This document shows, piece after piece, positions 31,571-39,650 of a stretch of DNA of 64,000 nt. The DNA comes from a bacterium. GTDB taxonomy: Bacteria; Actinomycetota; Acidimicrobiia; Spongiisociales; ZC4RG35. The first letter of the stretch is position 1. The number at the start of each line of letters is the position of its first letter. The notes beneath the pieces are model-generated. The model had not been told where the DNA came from. It worked only from the letters and a program-made list of their open reading frames with translations, and did no database searches. The translations under genes and the position numbers were made by a program. Location: positions 82,043 to 146,042 of the forward strand of contig JAHEJW010000001.1 in NCBI GenBank assembly GCA_024638655.1, given 5' to 3'.

Positions 31571-32475
31571 CAGGTAGCTCGTCCCTCCCGGTAGTACTCC
31601 AAGAAGACCTCTTCGAGGTCAGCCTCCTGGGTGCTGATGTCGACGAGGGTGTAGTTGCTGGTAGCCACCCGAAGCAGCTCATCCATCTGACCGTCGAAGG
31701 ACAGGGTGGCTCGCCCGTTCGAGACGACGATTTCGCGCACGCCAGCCACAGATTCGAAGGTTGAAGCCTCGACAGGCCCGTTGAAGTGGAGGTCAACCTG
31801 ACGGATCGCCTTGGTTCTCAGGCCATCCACCGACTCCACCGCCACGAGATGGCCCAACCGAATGATCCCGACCCGGTCGGCGACCCGCTGCACCTCAGAG
31901 AGCGTGTGACTGGAGAGGAATACGCCGCGACCCTCCGCTGCGAACTCGCGAAGCATCTTCTGAAACTCACGCTGGATCAGTGGATCGAGCCCGGCGCTGG
32001 GCTCGTCCATGATCAGGACCTCGGGACGATTCATGAAGGCGAGGATCAGACCAACCTTCTGACGATTGCCCGAGGAGAGATCCCCCACCTTCTTCGTGAG
32101 ATCTGCCTGGAGGCGATCGACCAGCTCGTCCACGTAACCCATGTCCACCCCACCTCTCAGGTTGGAGAAGTAGGTGACCATGTCCAGGCCGGTCAAGCTG
32201 GGATACATCGAAAGGTCCGAAGGGAGATAGCCGACGTGCTCGCGGATCTCTACTGCATCTTCGTGACTGTCCATGCCGAGGATCTCGGCGCGACCCGAAG
32301 TTGGGTGTATCAGGTCGAGGACGCTCCGGATCATCGTCGTCTTGCCCGCTCCGTTGGGACCCAGAAAACCGAAGACCTCACCCATGTGGACGTCGAGATC
32401 GAGGTCGATCAGGGCTTTTACATCTCCGTAGTGCTTGGTGAGTTTCTCTGTGCGAATGGCAGGAATCTCGCTCAA
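31570..32475 (-). CDS. ABC transporter ATP-binding protein
   Basis: This is a 301-aa ATPase of the ABC-2 export type, with Walker A GPNGAGKTT, signature LSSGNRQKVGL, Walker B VLIMDEPSAGLDP and a C-terminal extension of about 80 residues. I chose the TTG at 32475, preceded by AAGGAG and overlapping the regulator's TGA, over the track start at 32529, which runs into the regulator. It should power the permease encoded immediately downstream. Confidence 0.92.
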   Translation of the reverse strand: MSEIPAIRTEKLTKHYGDVKALIDLDLDVHMGEVFGFLGPNGAGKTTMIRSVLDLIHPTSGRAEILGMDSHEDAVEIREHVGYLPSDLSMYPSLTGLDMVTYFSNLRGGVDMGYVDELVDRLQADLTKKVGDLSSGNRQKVGLILAFMNRPEVLIMDEPSAGLDPLIQREFQKMLREFAAEGRGVFLSSHTLSEVQRVADRVGIIRLGHLVAVESVDGLRTKAIRQVDLHFNGPVEASTFESVAGVREIVVSNGRATLSFDGQMDELLRVATSNYTLVDISTQEADLEEVFLEYYREGRAT

Positions 32476-32939
32476 CTCGCTCCTTCCTTCTGCAGATGCT
32501 CGGTGAGACCATCCATCAGGTCGGGCCACCGCTCCAGGAAGAACTCGGCAACTCGGCCCAGGTCCTCGACGCGGTCAGGCCTCTCATCGGGCATGACCGA
32601 CCGGGCGGCATCGGCGATGTCTCTCATCTCCTCGATTCTCTGCTGCTCGGACCACATCATCTGGAGCCAGACATGATTTCTGAGCTGGTAGTAAGTCATG
32701 CGATCGCCCGGGAAGGTGATTCGCTCTACGAGCCCGATTCTCTCGAGCAGCCTCGTCTGGGTCGAGACAGAACCGGCACTGATCTTCACTGCCTCGGCGA
32801 GCCGGGTCGACGACTGATGCGCCGGCTCACAGACCATCAACCAGCCAAGGATTGCTCCCGCCGCCCTGCTTCCCGCGAATGACTCCCACCAACGGCCCAC
32901 CCGCTCCACGAAGGCGCTTTGCTCGACACTCGGTTTCAT
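32472..32939 (-). CDS. GbsR/MarR-type transcriptional regulator
   Basis: The ATG at 32939 (MKPSVEQSAFVERVGRWWESF) gives a 155-aa protein; the track's upstream extension has no coding character. It has the GbsR layout: RAAGAILGWLMVCEPAHQSSTRLAEAVKISAGSVS, a helix-turn-helix with ISAGSVSTQTRLLERIGLVERI, and a wing DRMTYYQLR, followed by a dimerisation helix. A palindrome overlaps the start codon and upstream region, so autoregulation of the ABC exporter operon is likely. Confidence 0.87.
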   Translation of the reverse strand: MKPSVEQSAFVERVGRWWESFAGSRAAGAILGWLMVCEPAHQSSTRLAEAVKISAGSVSTQTRLLERIGLVERITFPGDRMTYYQLRNHVWLQMMWSEQQRIEEMRDIADAARSVMPDERPDRVEDLGRVAEFFLERWPDLMDGLTEHLQKEGAS

Positions 32940-32964
32940 TGCGTTCAAGACTAACTGAATGCAA
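32939..32964. promoter_or_regulatory. Inverted repeat overlapping the start codon of the GbsR-like regulator
   Basis: TTGCGTTCA and TGAATGCAA are 9-bp arms with a single mismatch, separated by 8 bp. The first arm includes the first base of the ATG, so bound repressor would cover the start of the message. Fits a MarR/GbsR dimer operator. Confidence 0.7.
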
Positions 32965-32998
32965 ATGAACTGCACAGCCGGTGCAGCCCGAACGTAGC

Positions 32999-33025
32999 GA
33001 GGGGAGGGCGAATCGCCCTCCCCTC
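32999..33025 (-). terminator. Strong hairpin after the purine permease gene
   Basis: GAGGGGAGGGCG and CGCCCTCCCCTC form a perfect 12-bp GC-rich stem with a 3-base loop. It lies 27 bases after the stop of the gene at 33053 on the minus strand. It isolates that gene from the GbsR-ABC operon. Confidence 0.75.
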
Positions 33026-33052
33026 TAGATCGGACTCTTGCTTGTTCTCGGC

Positions 33053-34429
33053 TCAGGCCGAGATGGCTGCGCCCAGCACCGCCTGACCGAAGTAGACGAG
33101 GAATGCCAGCGTGACCACCCACATCAATGGATGGACCTCAGCCGTCTTTCCCTTCACCAGCTTGATCAAGGTGTACATGACGAAACCAGCGCCGATTCCG
33201 ACGGTGATGCTGAAGGTGAGCGGCATCAGGACGATTGCCAGCAACGCCGGGAACCCTTCCTCAATGTCATCGAAATCGATCCCCTTGATCAGTCCTGCCA
33301 TGAGGAAGCCGACCAGGATCAGGACCGGAGCTGTTGCCTGAGGCGGGACGATTCCCGCTAGAGGCGACAGGAAGATCGCTATCAGGAACAAGATCCCAAC
33401 GACCACCGAGGTAAGACCGGTCCGGCCACCTTCGGCCACACCGGCTGAACTCTCGATATAGCTCGTGTTGGAGCTCACACCTGCAGCTCCTCCGGCTGCT
33501 GCACCGATCGAGTCGATGAACAGAAGCCGTCCGATCTCAGGGATATTGCCTTCTTCGTCGACCAGATCGGCTTGCTCGACGATCGCGGTCGCCGTACCCA
33601 TCGTGTCGAAGAAGTCGGTCAGCATGAAGCTGAATATCGTGAGCGCCGCGGCCACGAAGCCGAGTTGATCGAACACGTTGCCGAGATCGAACGCTCCGAG
33701 GGTATCGAAGCTCGGTGTGGCCGTGAGCGTGTCCGGAATCACCGCAACATCCCAGAGCAGAGCAACGACTGTCGTCGCCGCGATGCTGAGAATCAGCGAA
33801 CCGGGCACTTTGCGGGCGTAGAACAGAACAGTGATCACCAACCCGACGATGGTGACCCATGCACCAGCGGTGTTGGGAAAGATGAACTCGACGGGAGTCG
33901 CGCCACCTTCCGGTATCCCGATCAAACCTCCGTTCACGAATCCGATGAACAATATGAACAGGCCGATTCCGACTCCGATTGCTCGCTTCAGGCTCAGCGG
34001 TACCGCCGACATGATCGCCTCTCGCAGACCTACGAGGACGAGTGCCGCGACGATGAGGCCTTCGAGGACAATGACTCCCATTGCACCCTCTGGCGTCAAA
34101 CCGTCACCGAGTACCAGCCCGAAAGCCACTGCCGCATTGATGCCCAGACCCGCTGCCATGGCAAGCGGGTAGTTGGCAACGACGCCCATCAGGATCGTCA
34201 GCAGACCGGCAACCAGTGCCGTGGCAGCCGCTACCGCAGCGGCGTCCAAGCCGGCTGCCGAGAGGATGCTCGGGTTGACGAAGATGATGTAGGCCATGAC
34301 GAGGAACGTGGTCACACCGGCACGAACCTCCGTGCCAACAGAAGTCCCTCGCTCGGTCAGCTTGAAGAAATCGTCGAGACCGCCACCGCCCGCAGGGGTT
34401 GCCCTGGGACGCTGATCAGTATCGGTCAT
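33053..34429 (-). CDS. AzgA-type NCS2 purine permease
   Basis: The 458-aa protein has about 12 membrane helices and the AzgA opening LDDFFKLTERGTSVGTEVRAGVTTFLVMAYIIFVNP. Conserved segments AAGLGINAAVAFGLV, LTDFFDTMGTATAI and SNTSYIESSAGVAEGGRTGLTSV match the adenine/guanine/hypoxanthine permease branch of NCS2. It should import purine bases with protons. The start has GGGAGGAG upstream. A purine nucleoside phosphorylase gene 1.2 kb away gives a plausible salvage link. Confidence 0.92.
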   Translation of the reverse strand: MTDTDQRPRATPAGGGGLDDFFKLTERGTSVGTEVRAGVTTFLVMAYIIFVNPSILSAAGLDAAAVAAATALVAGLLTILMGVVANYPLAMAAGLGINAAVAFGLVLGDGLTPEGAMGVIVLEGLIVAALVLVGLREAIMSAVPLSLKRAIGVGIGLFILFIGFVNGGLIGIPEGGATPVEFIFPNTAGAWVTIVGLVITVLFYARKVPGSLILSIAATTVVALLWDVAVIPDTLTATPSFDTLGAFDLGNVFDQLGFVAAALTIFSFMLTDFFDTMGTATAIVEQADLVDEEGNIPEIGRLLFIDSIGAAAGGAAGVSSNTSYIESSAGVAEGGRTGLTSVVVGILFLIAIFLSPLAGIVPPQATAPVLILVGFLMAGLIKGIDFDDIEEGFPALLAIVLMPLTFSITVGIGAGFVMYTLIKLVKGKTAEVHPLMWVVTLAFLVYFGQAVLGAAISA

Positions 34430-34519
34430 TATCTCCTCCCACCGGACGTCGTGGGCAGACGTCGACGGCGGTTCGAAGCTAGCCGACCTCTATCAACCGA
34501 TGTCGGCCGAATTGGACGG

Positions 34520-34828
34520 TCAGATGAGGGCGCGGAAGACCCAGAAAACGCCCATGCCCGCAGCCAGGGTGTATATGTGGTTGCGGGTGCGATAGGCGAC
34601 GAGCGCGCCGACGGCGAAAGCGGAGAGCTCGGGTAGGCCGATACCGACCGAGCCGTCCTCGTTTATGAGGAGAGCGACGACGAGAGCGGACAGAACCGCG
34701 GGGGCCACGAACTGAAGAGCAACCAGGATCGGATCCGGGATCCGTCTGTTCGCCAGTGCGAGGATGAAGACCGCACGGCTCATGTACGTCCCGAGGCCCA
34801 CAACCGCAATCGCAACTAGAGCGGTCAT
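34520..34828 (-). CDS. azlD: AzlD-like branched-chain amino acid exporter subunit
   Basis: The 102-aa protein has about four membrane helices and the AzlD pattern: TYMSRAVFILAL near the N-terminus, RRIPDPILVALQFVAPAVLSALVVALL in the middle, and NHIYTLAAGMGVFWVFRAL at the end. AzlD is the small partner of AzlC in export of branched-chain amino acids and analogues. Its start overlaps the azlC stop by four bases, so the two are translationally coupled. Confidence 0.92.
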   Translation of the reverse strand: MTALVAIAVVGLGTYMSRAVFILALANRRIPDPILVALQFVAPAVLSALVVALLINEDGSVGIGLPELSAFAVGALVAYRTRNHIYTLAAGMGVFWVFRALI

Positions 34829-35502
34829 CGAAGACGCTCCGCAATGGTCCCGGCCAACACTCCAACCGCTGCGCCCACCAGAAGACCGGCACGGTTGGGG
34901 AGCCCGGCGAACAGATAGGTGACCCCCGCGCCCGCCAGGGCAGCCACGAGCTTCGGGAACCTGTCAACGCCTATCACGATCAGTCCGATGAACAGGATCG
35001 GCACAGCGAACTCCAAACTCCACGAGTCGGGGATCACCGGGCCGATGAACAACCCGGCAGCCACGGACGTCTGCCACAGAGTCCAGAACGTCGCACCGGC
35101 CGCGAGGTAATAGGTGCGGAACGTCTTCGGATCGTTGTCCAGACGCAGCGACGACAACGCGAAGAGTTGGTCGATCAACACGTATGGGCCGATCCATTGC
35201 ATCCAGCGAGGCTGTCCTTGGAAGGCGGGCGCCACCGCCGCCGAGTACATGACGTGGCGAGCGTTGACCACCAGGCCTGCGGTTATTGCCGCTATCAGAG
35301 CGGTGCCTGCCCCCAGAAGGGAGATGACCGTCAATTGGGCAGCTCCGCCGAAGATGAGCCAAGCACTCGACCAGCCGACAAAGTGGTTCATGCCGGAGTC
35401 GACTACGGCGAGACCGATGATCAGCGCAAAGGGAATCGCCGGCACATAGAGAGGCAGTGCATCTGCGATTGCCTGCTTGACGACTGCCCGATCCCAAGAC
35501 AT
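34825..35502 (-). CDS. azlC: AzlC-like branched-chain amino acid exporter subunit
   Basis: The 225-aa membrane protein has the AzlC signature: ALPLYVPAIPFALIIGLAVVDSGM, SSAWLIFGGAAQLTVISLLGAG, VVNARHVMYSAAVAP and YVLIDQLFALSS. With AzlD it forms a branched-chain amino acid exporter. Just upstream, ATACT and AGTAT form an inverted repeat that overlaps a possible -10 sequence (TACAGT), suggesting regulated expression, possibly by an Lrp-type protein not encoded nearby. Confidence 0.93.
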   Translation of the reverse strand: MSWDRAVVKQAIADALPLYVPAIPFALIIGLAVVDSGMNHFVGWSSAWLIFGGAAQLTVISLLGAGTALIAAITAGLVVNARHVMYSAAVAPAFQGQPRWMQWIGPYVLIDQLFALSSLRLDNDPKTFRTYYLAAGATFWTLWQTSVAAGLFIGPVIPDSWSLEFAVPILFIGLIVIGVDRFPKLVAALAGAGVTYLFAGLPNRAGLLVGAAVGVLAGTIAERLR

Positions 35503-35514
35503 GAGCGAAGAAGC

Positions 35515-35530
35515 ATACTGTAATGAGTAT
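35515..35530. promoter_or_regulatory. Short inverted repeat in the azlCD promoter region
   Basis: ATACT-GTAATG-AGTAT lies 13 bp before the azlC start. On the minus strand it includes TACAGT, which could be the -10 element. Short arms keep confidence modest. Confidence 0.45.
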
Positions 35531-35587
35531 CTTCAGGAACACCCATTACCACAGCATTGGGTTGCGGTTCGTCATAGCGAGGCGCGG

Positions 35588-36307
35588 TCAGCGAGAAACG
35601 TCGGCCTTGATGGCTTCGAGGGCGATTTCGACCATCTCGTTGAACGTTCGCTGACGTTCGTCTGAGCTCGTCTCTTCACCGGTTCGGATGTGGTCGGAAA
35701 CCGTGGCAATGGTCAGGGCTCGACCTCCCTTCTCGGCGGCGACCCCGTATAGACCGGCTGCCTCCATCTCCACGGCGAGGACACCCATGGCCTCCATACG
35801 ATCGAAAGCAGTGACATCGGGGTTGTAGAACAAATCGGCTGAGTGGAGATTGCCCACCTTGACCTCGATCCCCTTGGCGGCAGCTGCTTCCTCGGCGGCC
35901 TTGAGCAGCCAGTAGTCCGCAGTGGCGGCGAAGTCGTCGCCTCCATAACGAACCCGGTTCACCGTGGAATCGGTGCATGCCCCAATCGCCAGGATGACGT
36001 CGCGGATCTGAACCTTCTGGCTCACGGCTCCACAGGAGCCCACCCGGATGAGCCTCTCGACGTCGTATTCGGTGATCAGCTCGGTGGCGTAGATCGAGGC
36101 AGAAGGAATCCCCATTCCGGTGCCCATCACCGAGACAGGGACGTCTTGGTAGCTGCCGGTGAACCCCAGCATGTTCCTGACCTCGTTCACCTGCTTCACG
36201 TCGTCGAGGAAGGTGTCGGCGATGTGCTTGGCTCGTAGAGGGTCACCCGGGAGCAGGACCGATGGAGCGAACTCTCCCTTGGACGCAGAAATATGGGGTG
36301 TTGGCAT
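35588..36307 (-). CDS. deoD: Purine nucleoside phosphorylase, DeoD type
   Basis: The ATG at 36307 ([30 protein letters not shown]) is the standard DeoD start, preceded by AAGGAG, and gives 239 aa. Motifs include the phosphate-binding [28 protein letters not shown] and the purine-site segment [17 protein letters not shown]. The enzyme splits purine nucleosides with phosphate, giving free base and ribose-1-phosphate for salvage. The hexameric DeoD type is indicated rather than the trimeric PNP. Confidence 0.95.
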   Translation of the reverse strand: MPTPHISASKGEFAPSVLLPGDPLRAKHIADTFLDDVKQVNEVRNMLGFTGSYQDVPVSVMGTGMGIPSASIYATELITEYDVERLIRVGSCGAVSQKVQIRDVILAIGACTDSTVNRVRYGGDDFAATADYWLLKAAEEAAAAKGIEVKVGNLHSADLFYNPDVTAFDRMEAMGVLAVEMEAAGLYGVAAEKGGRALTIATVSDHIRTGEETSSDERQRTFNEMVEIALEAIKADVSR

Positions 36308-36412
36308 TACCGGATGGCTCCTTCGATCTCTCGTTCGTTGACAACCTATCCGATGGCTGCTTCTCACTCACAACGCGAGGGTGCTTCCGAGCCATGAACG
36401 TAGCCTGGGGAC

Positions 36413-36907
36413 ATGATGGATATCTACGACTTCTTAATCGGCCTTCGGGCGATCCGTGACTATCGCCCGGAGCCGCTGAACGAAGCTGACCTCCATGCGA
36501 TCCTCGAGGCGGGCCGTTGGACGGGCAGCTCCAAGAACCGCCAGAGTTGGACCTTTGTGGCAGTAACCGATCGGGACCGATTGGAGCGGCTGGCCGAGCA
36601 CGGCGACTTCACCCAACCAGTCCGAGACTCGGCGGCGACGGTGGTCCTCGTCCAGGAACCCGATGGCAACCAGTTCGACATTGGCCGTGCCGCACAGCAC
36701 ATGATGCTCGCCGCAAAGGCAATTGGTGTTGCCAGCTGTCCTATCACCCTCCACCGGCATGCCGAAGCGCGCCATTTCCTCGGGGCTCCCGATCGGACCA
36801 TCACCAGGTATGCGGTAGCACTTGGATACCCAACCGACGATGCCAGGGCGCGGAAGTTCGGGGGGCGAAAACCCTCCGCGGATGTCATCCGGATCGACAG
36901 CTACTGA
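36413..36907 (+). CDS. Nitroreductase-family flavoprotein
   Basis: The 164-aa protein has the nitroreductase fold: FLIGLRAIRDYRPEPLNEADLHAILEAGRWTGSSKNRQSW at the N-terminus (FMN-phosphate binding Arg residues and the S-K-N-R-Q-SW motif), DIGRAAQHMMLAAKAIGVASCPIT in the middle and VALGYPTDDARARKFGGRKP near the end. Such enzymes use FMN and NAD(P)H to reduce nitro groups, quinones or related substrates. Two in-frame ATGs (36413, 36416) are possible. A TAGCCT box six bases upstream may give a leaderless mRNA. Confidence 0.9.
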   Translation: MMDIYDFLIGLRAIRDYRPEPLNEADLHAILEAGRWTGSSKNRQSWTFVAVTDRDRLERLAEHGDFTQPVRDSAATVVLVQEPDGNQFDIGRAAQHMMLAAKAIGVASCPITLHRHAEARHFLGAPDRTITRYAVALGYPTDDARARKFGGRKPSADVIRIDSY

Positions 36908-36981
36908 CACAGGCTGGCGTCGAAAGGAAAGACGGGCTCGCTCGCAATCGATGTGTGTCAAGAGCCAGGTCTCACCCTGAA

Positions 36982-37009
36982 CTGGACATTTGCTCAGCAA
37001 TCTGTCCAG
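36982..37009 (+). terminator. Weak hairpin after the nitroreductase gene
   Basis: CTGGACA and TGTCCAG form a perfect 7-bp stem with a 14-base loop, 75 bases after the nitroreductase stop. There is no T-run, so termination is tentative. The 161-bp gap holds nothing else I recognise. Confidence 0.4.
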
Positions 37010-37068
37010 AGCTGGCCTCCCGAATTCGTGAGGAAACGTCCTGCCCCCGAACTACCGTGCGCTAGCTG

Positions 37069-37995
37069 ATGTCTGAGAACCTCGTTGAGGCACGCGGCCT
37101 CACCAAGAAATTCGACGACTTCGTCGCCGTGGACGCGATCGACTTCGACATCAAGAAGGGTGAGGCCTTTGGCTTCCTCGGCCCAAATGGCGCCGGCAAG
37201 ACGTCGACGATGAAGATGATCACCACCGTCAGCCCCATCACCGATGGGAAGATGACCGTGTTCGGGTTGGACCCGAACACTCAGGGACGGGCCATTCGCT
37301 CCCGTCTCGGCGTGGTTCCCCAGGAGGACAACCTCGACCTAGAGCTCACCGTCGCCGAGAACCTGTTCATCTACGGGCGATATCACGACATGAAGAAGTC
37401 GGAGATCAACCCGAGGATCGACGACCTGCTCGACTTCGCGCAGCTCTCGGAACGTCGCGACTCCCGGGTCGAGCCTCTCTCCGGGGGCATGAAACGGAGA
37501 CTGACCATCGCTCGCGCGCTCATCAACGACCCCGACCTGATCATCCTCGACGAGCCAACCACCGGACTAGATCCCCAGGCCCGCCACCTCCTCTGGGATC
37601 GGCTCTACCGGCTCAAGCGAGACGGGGCCACGCTGATAATCACCACCCATTACATGGACGAAGCCGAGCAGCTGTGTGATCGCCTCGTGGTGATGGATGA
37701 AGGCAGAATCGTGGCCGAGGGCTCTCCCCGACAGCTGATCGATGAGTATGCGCCCAGAGAAGTCATCGAGCTGCGATTTCAGGAAGGCGAGAAAGACGGT
37801 GCGGCCCTCAAACTCGAGGGGATCGCCAATCGATCCGAGATCCTCGCCGACAGGATCCTCCTCTACACAGACGATGCCGACACCACTCAGGAGCGGCTGC
37901 ACAATCGTGGCATTCATCCTGAGCAGGTGCTGGTTCGCCGCTCGACGCTGGAAGACGTCTTCCTCAAGCTCACGGGCCGTCGACTGATCGACTGA
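37069..37995 (+). CDS. ABC transporter ATP-binding protein, DrrA/NodI type
   Basis: The 308-aa ATPase has Walker A GPNGAGKTST, Q-loop VVPQEDNLD, signature LSGGMKRRLTIA, Walker B LIILDEPTTGLDP and a C-terminal DrrA-like domain ending RRSTLEDVFLKLTGRRL. It should energise the two permeases that follow. The stop and the next ATG overlap by one base, so all three are one operon. The substrate is unknown; relatives export drugs, glycolipids or oligosaccharides. Confidence 0.94.
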   Translation: MSENLVEARGLTKKFDDFVAVDAIDFDIKKGEAFGFLGPNGAGKTSTMKMITTVSPITDGKMTVFGLDPNTQGRAIRSRLGVVPQEDNLDLELTVAENLFIYGRYHDMKKSEINPRIDDLLDFAQLSERRDSRVEPLSGGMKRRLTIARALINDPDLIILDEPTTGLDPQARHLLWDRLYRLKRDGATLIITTHYMDEAEQLCDRLVVMDEGRIVAEGSPRQLIDEYAPREVIELRFQEGEKDGAALKLEGIANRSEILADRILLYTDDADTTQERLHNRGIHPEQVLVRRSTLEDVFLKLTGRRLID

Positions 37996-38783
37996 TGACA
38001 ACCTTGGCCCGATCTTTGCGCTTCGCCGAGTCGGAGGTGATCGCCTACCGGCGTACTTGGCGGGGCACGGTGATCACCTCGTTCGTCAACCCGGTTCTCT
38101 TCCTCGCCGCAATGGGAGCGGGGTTGGGGTCCCTGGTCGATGATGGGGCCGGAGAGCTGGGCATCTCCTATCTCGCCTTCGTCGCGACCGGCCTGCTGGC
38201 AGCATCGGCGATGCAGAACGGTGCCGGCGACGGCTCCTTCCCCGTCATGGCCGGGATCCTATGGAGGAAGAACTTCCACGGGACGATCACGACCCCAATC
38301 GGCCCTGCCGAGATCATCTATGGACGGCTCATTTGGGGGCTGGCACGTCTGACATTCGTACTCGTGGTGTTCGCAGTGATCGCAGTCGCTTTTGGGGCGA
38401 TTGACCTCGGGCCCGCACTCCTCGCCATTCCACCAGCGGTCCTGACCGGGCTCGCCTTCACCACCTGCATCACGGCCTGGACCCTCACCCAGGAGGATGG
38501 AAGGAGTTTGTCCACGCTCTTTCGTTTCCTCATCGTGCCCTTGTTCCTCTTCTCCGGGACCTTCTTCCCCATCTCCCAATTGCCGGACTACATCGAGCCG
38601 ATCGCCTACGCGACCCCCCTCTTTCACGGTGTCGAACTGGTCAGGAAGATCACCCTGCCCGGCGCAGACGGCAGCATCGTCACGGGAATTCCGCTTTGGG
38701 CCCACCTGGTGTATCTCGTGGCGATGCTCCTCATCGGGCTCTACCTGTCGATACGTCTCCTCGACCGGAGAATCCGGCCATGA
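37995..38783 (+). CDS. ABC-2 transporter permease (first of a pair)
   Basis: The 262-aa protein has six membrane helices and the ABC-2/NodJ pattern: SFVNPVLFLAAMGAGLGSLV at the N-terminus, a cytoplasmic KNFHGTITTPIGPAEIIYGR loop, and FRFLIVPLFLFSGTFFPISQLPDYIEPIAYATPLFHGVEL. The paralogue that follows overlaps it by four bases, so a heterodimeric permease is likely. The larger ORFs in other frames over this gene are shadows. Confidence 0.93.
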   Translation: MTTLARSLRFAESEVIAYRRTWRGTVITSFVNPVLFLAAMGAGLGSLVDDGAGELGISYLAFVATGLLAASAMQNGAGDGSFPVMAGILWRKNFHGTITTPIGPAEIIYGRLIWGLARLTFVLVVFAVIAVAFGAIDLGPALLAIPPAVLTGLAFTTCITAWTLTQEDGRSLSTLFRFLIVPLFLFSGTFFPISQLPDYIEPIAYATPLFHGVELVRKITLPGADGSIVTGIPLWAHLVYLVAMLLIGLYLSIRLLDRRIRP

Positions 38784-39589
38784 GCGTCGAGGCTCCCTCG
38801 CGTCTCACTCCGATAGGGCGGGTCACGCCGTTTCGAGCACAGCGGATCTGGGAGAAGAACTTCATTGCCTATCGCAGACTGTGGAAGGTCGTGTTCAGCG
38901 GCTTCTTCGAACCGGTCTTCTATCTCTTCGCAGTAGGGATCGGTGTCGGCGCGTTGGTCGGGGATGTTCCGGGGCCCGGGGGCGCCCTTGTCCCCTACGC
39001 CGCCTTCGTGGCACCGGCGATGATGGCGGCCTCCGCCATGAACGGGGCCGTGATCGAGACTACGTTCAACATCTTCTTCAAGCTGAAGTTCCAGAAGGTC
39101 TACGAGGGCGTCCTCACCACCCCGATGCAGCCCTCGGACATAGCCATCGGCGAGATTGGCTGGGCCCTTCTCCGCGGAGTCCTGTACTCCACTGCCTTCG
39201 TGGTGGTCATGTTCGCTATGGGGATGACCAGGTCGTGGTTGGCCTTCCTGGCCATACCTGCTGCAACACTGGTCGGGTTCGCTTTCGGGGCCGTGGGCAT
39301 GGCTGCGACTACCTACATGCGCTCCTGGCAGGATTTCGACCTGGTGACCCTGGTGACGATGCCCTTGTTTCTCTTCTCTGGGACCTTCTACCCGCTCGAT
39401 GTCTATCCGCCGTTCATTCAGAACGTCGCCAAGATCTCACCGCTCTACCACGGCACCGAGTTGCTCCGAGGATTCACGCTGGGGATCGTCGATTGGTCGA
39501 TGCTCGGTCACACTGGTTTCTTGCTCGTGATGGGTCTGGTCGGTGCGGCGGTCGCCAATCGACGACTCGACGGCATGCTGCGCAAGTAG
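38780..39589 (+). CDS. ABC-2 transporter permease (second of a pair)
   Basis: The ATG at 38780 overlaps the previous stop (ATGA) and gives 269 aa; the track start at 38696 extends into the upstream gene. It resembles its neighbour: SGFFEPVFYLFAVGIGVGALV, KFQKVYEGVLTTPMQPSDIAIGE, and LVTMPLFLFSGTFYPLDVYPPFIQNVAKISPLYHGTELLRG. Six helices are expected. It completes the ATPase-permease-permease exporter. Confidence 0.92.
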   Translation: MSVEAPSRLTPIGRVTPFRAQRIWEKNFIAYRRLWKVVFSGFFEPVFYLFAVGIGVGALVGDVPGPGGALVPYAAFVAPAMMAASAMNGAVIETTFNIFFKLKFQKVYEGVLTTPMQPSDIAIGEIGWALLRGVLYSTAFVVVMFAMGMTRSWLAFLAIPAATLVGFAFGAVGMAATTYMRSWQDFDLVTLVTMPLFLFSGTFYPLDVYPPFIQNVAKISPLYHGTELLRGFTLGIVDWSMLGHTGFLLVMGLVGAAVANRRLDGMLRK

Positions 39590-39650
39590 ACGCTCAAAGC
39601 CCCGCGAGTAAGGAGAACCCAGCTCTGCCGCGATCTAGTCTCGGTGGCCC

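Noticed and set aside
33572-34636. 354-aa plus-strand ORF
   Set aside because: Antisense to the purine permease and rich in charged residues, as shadows are.
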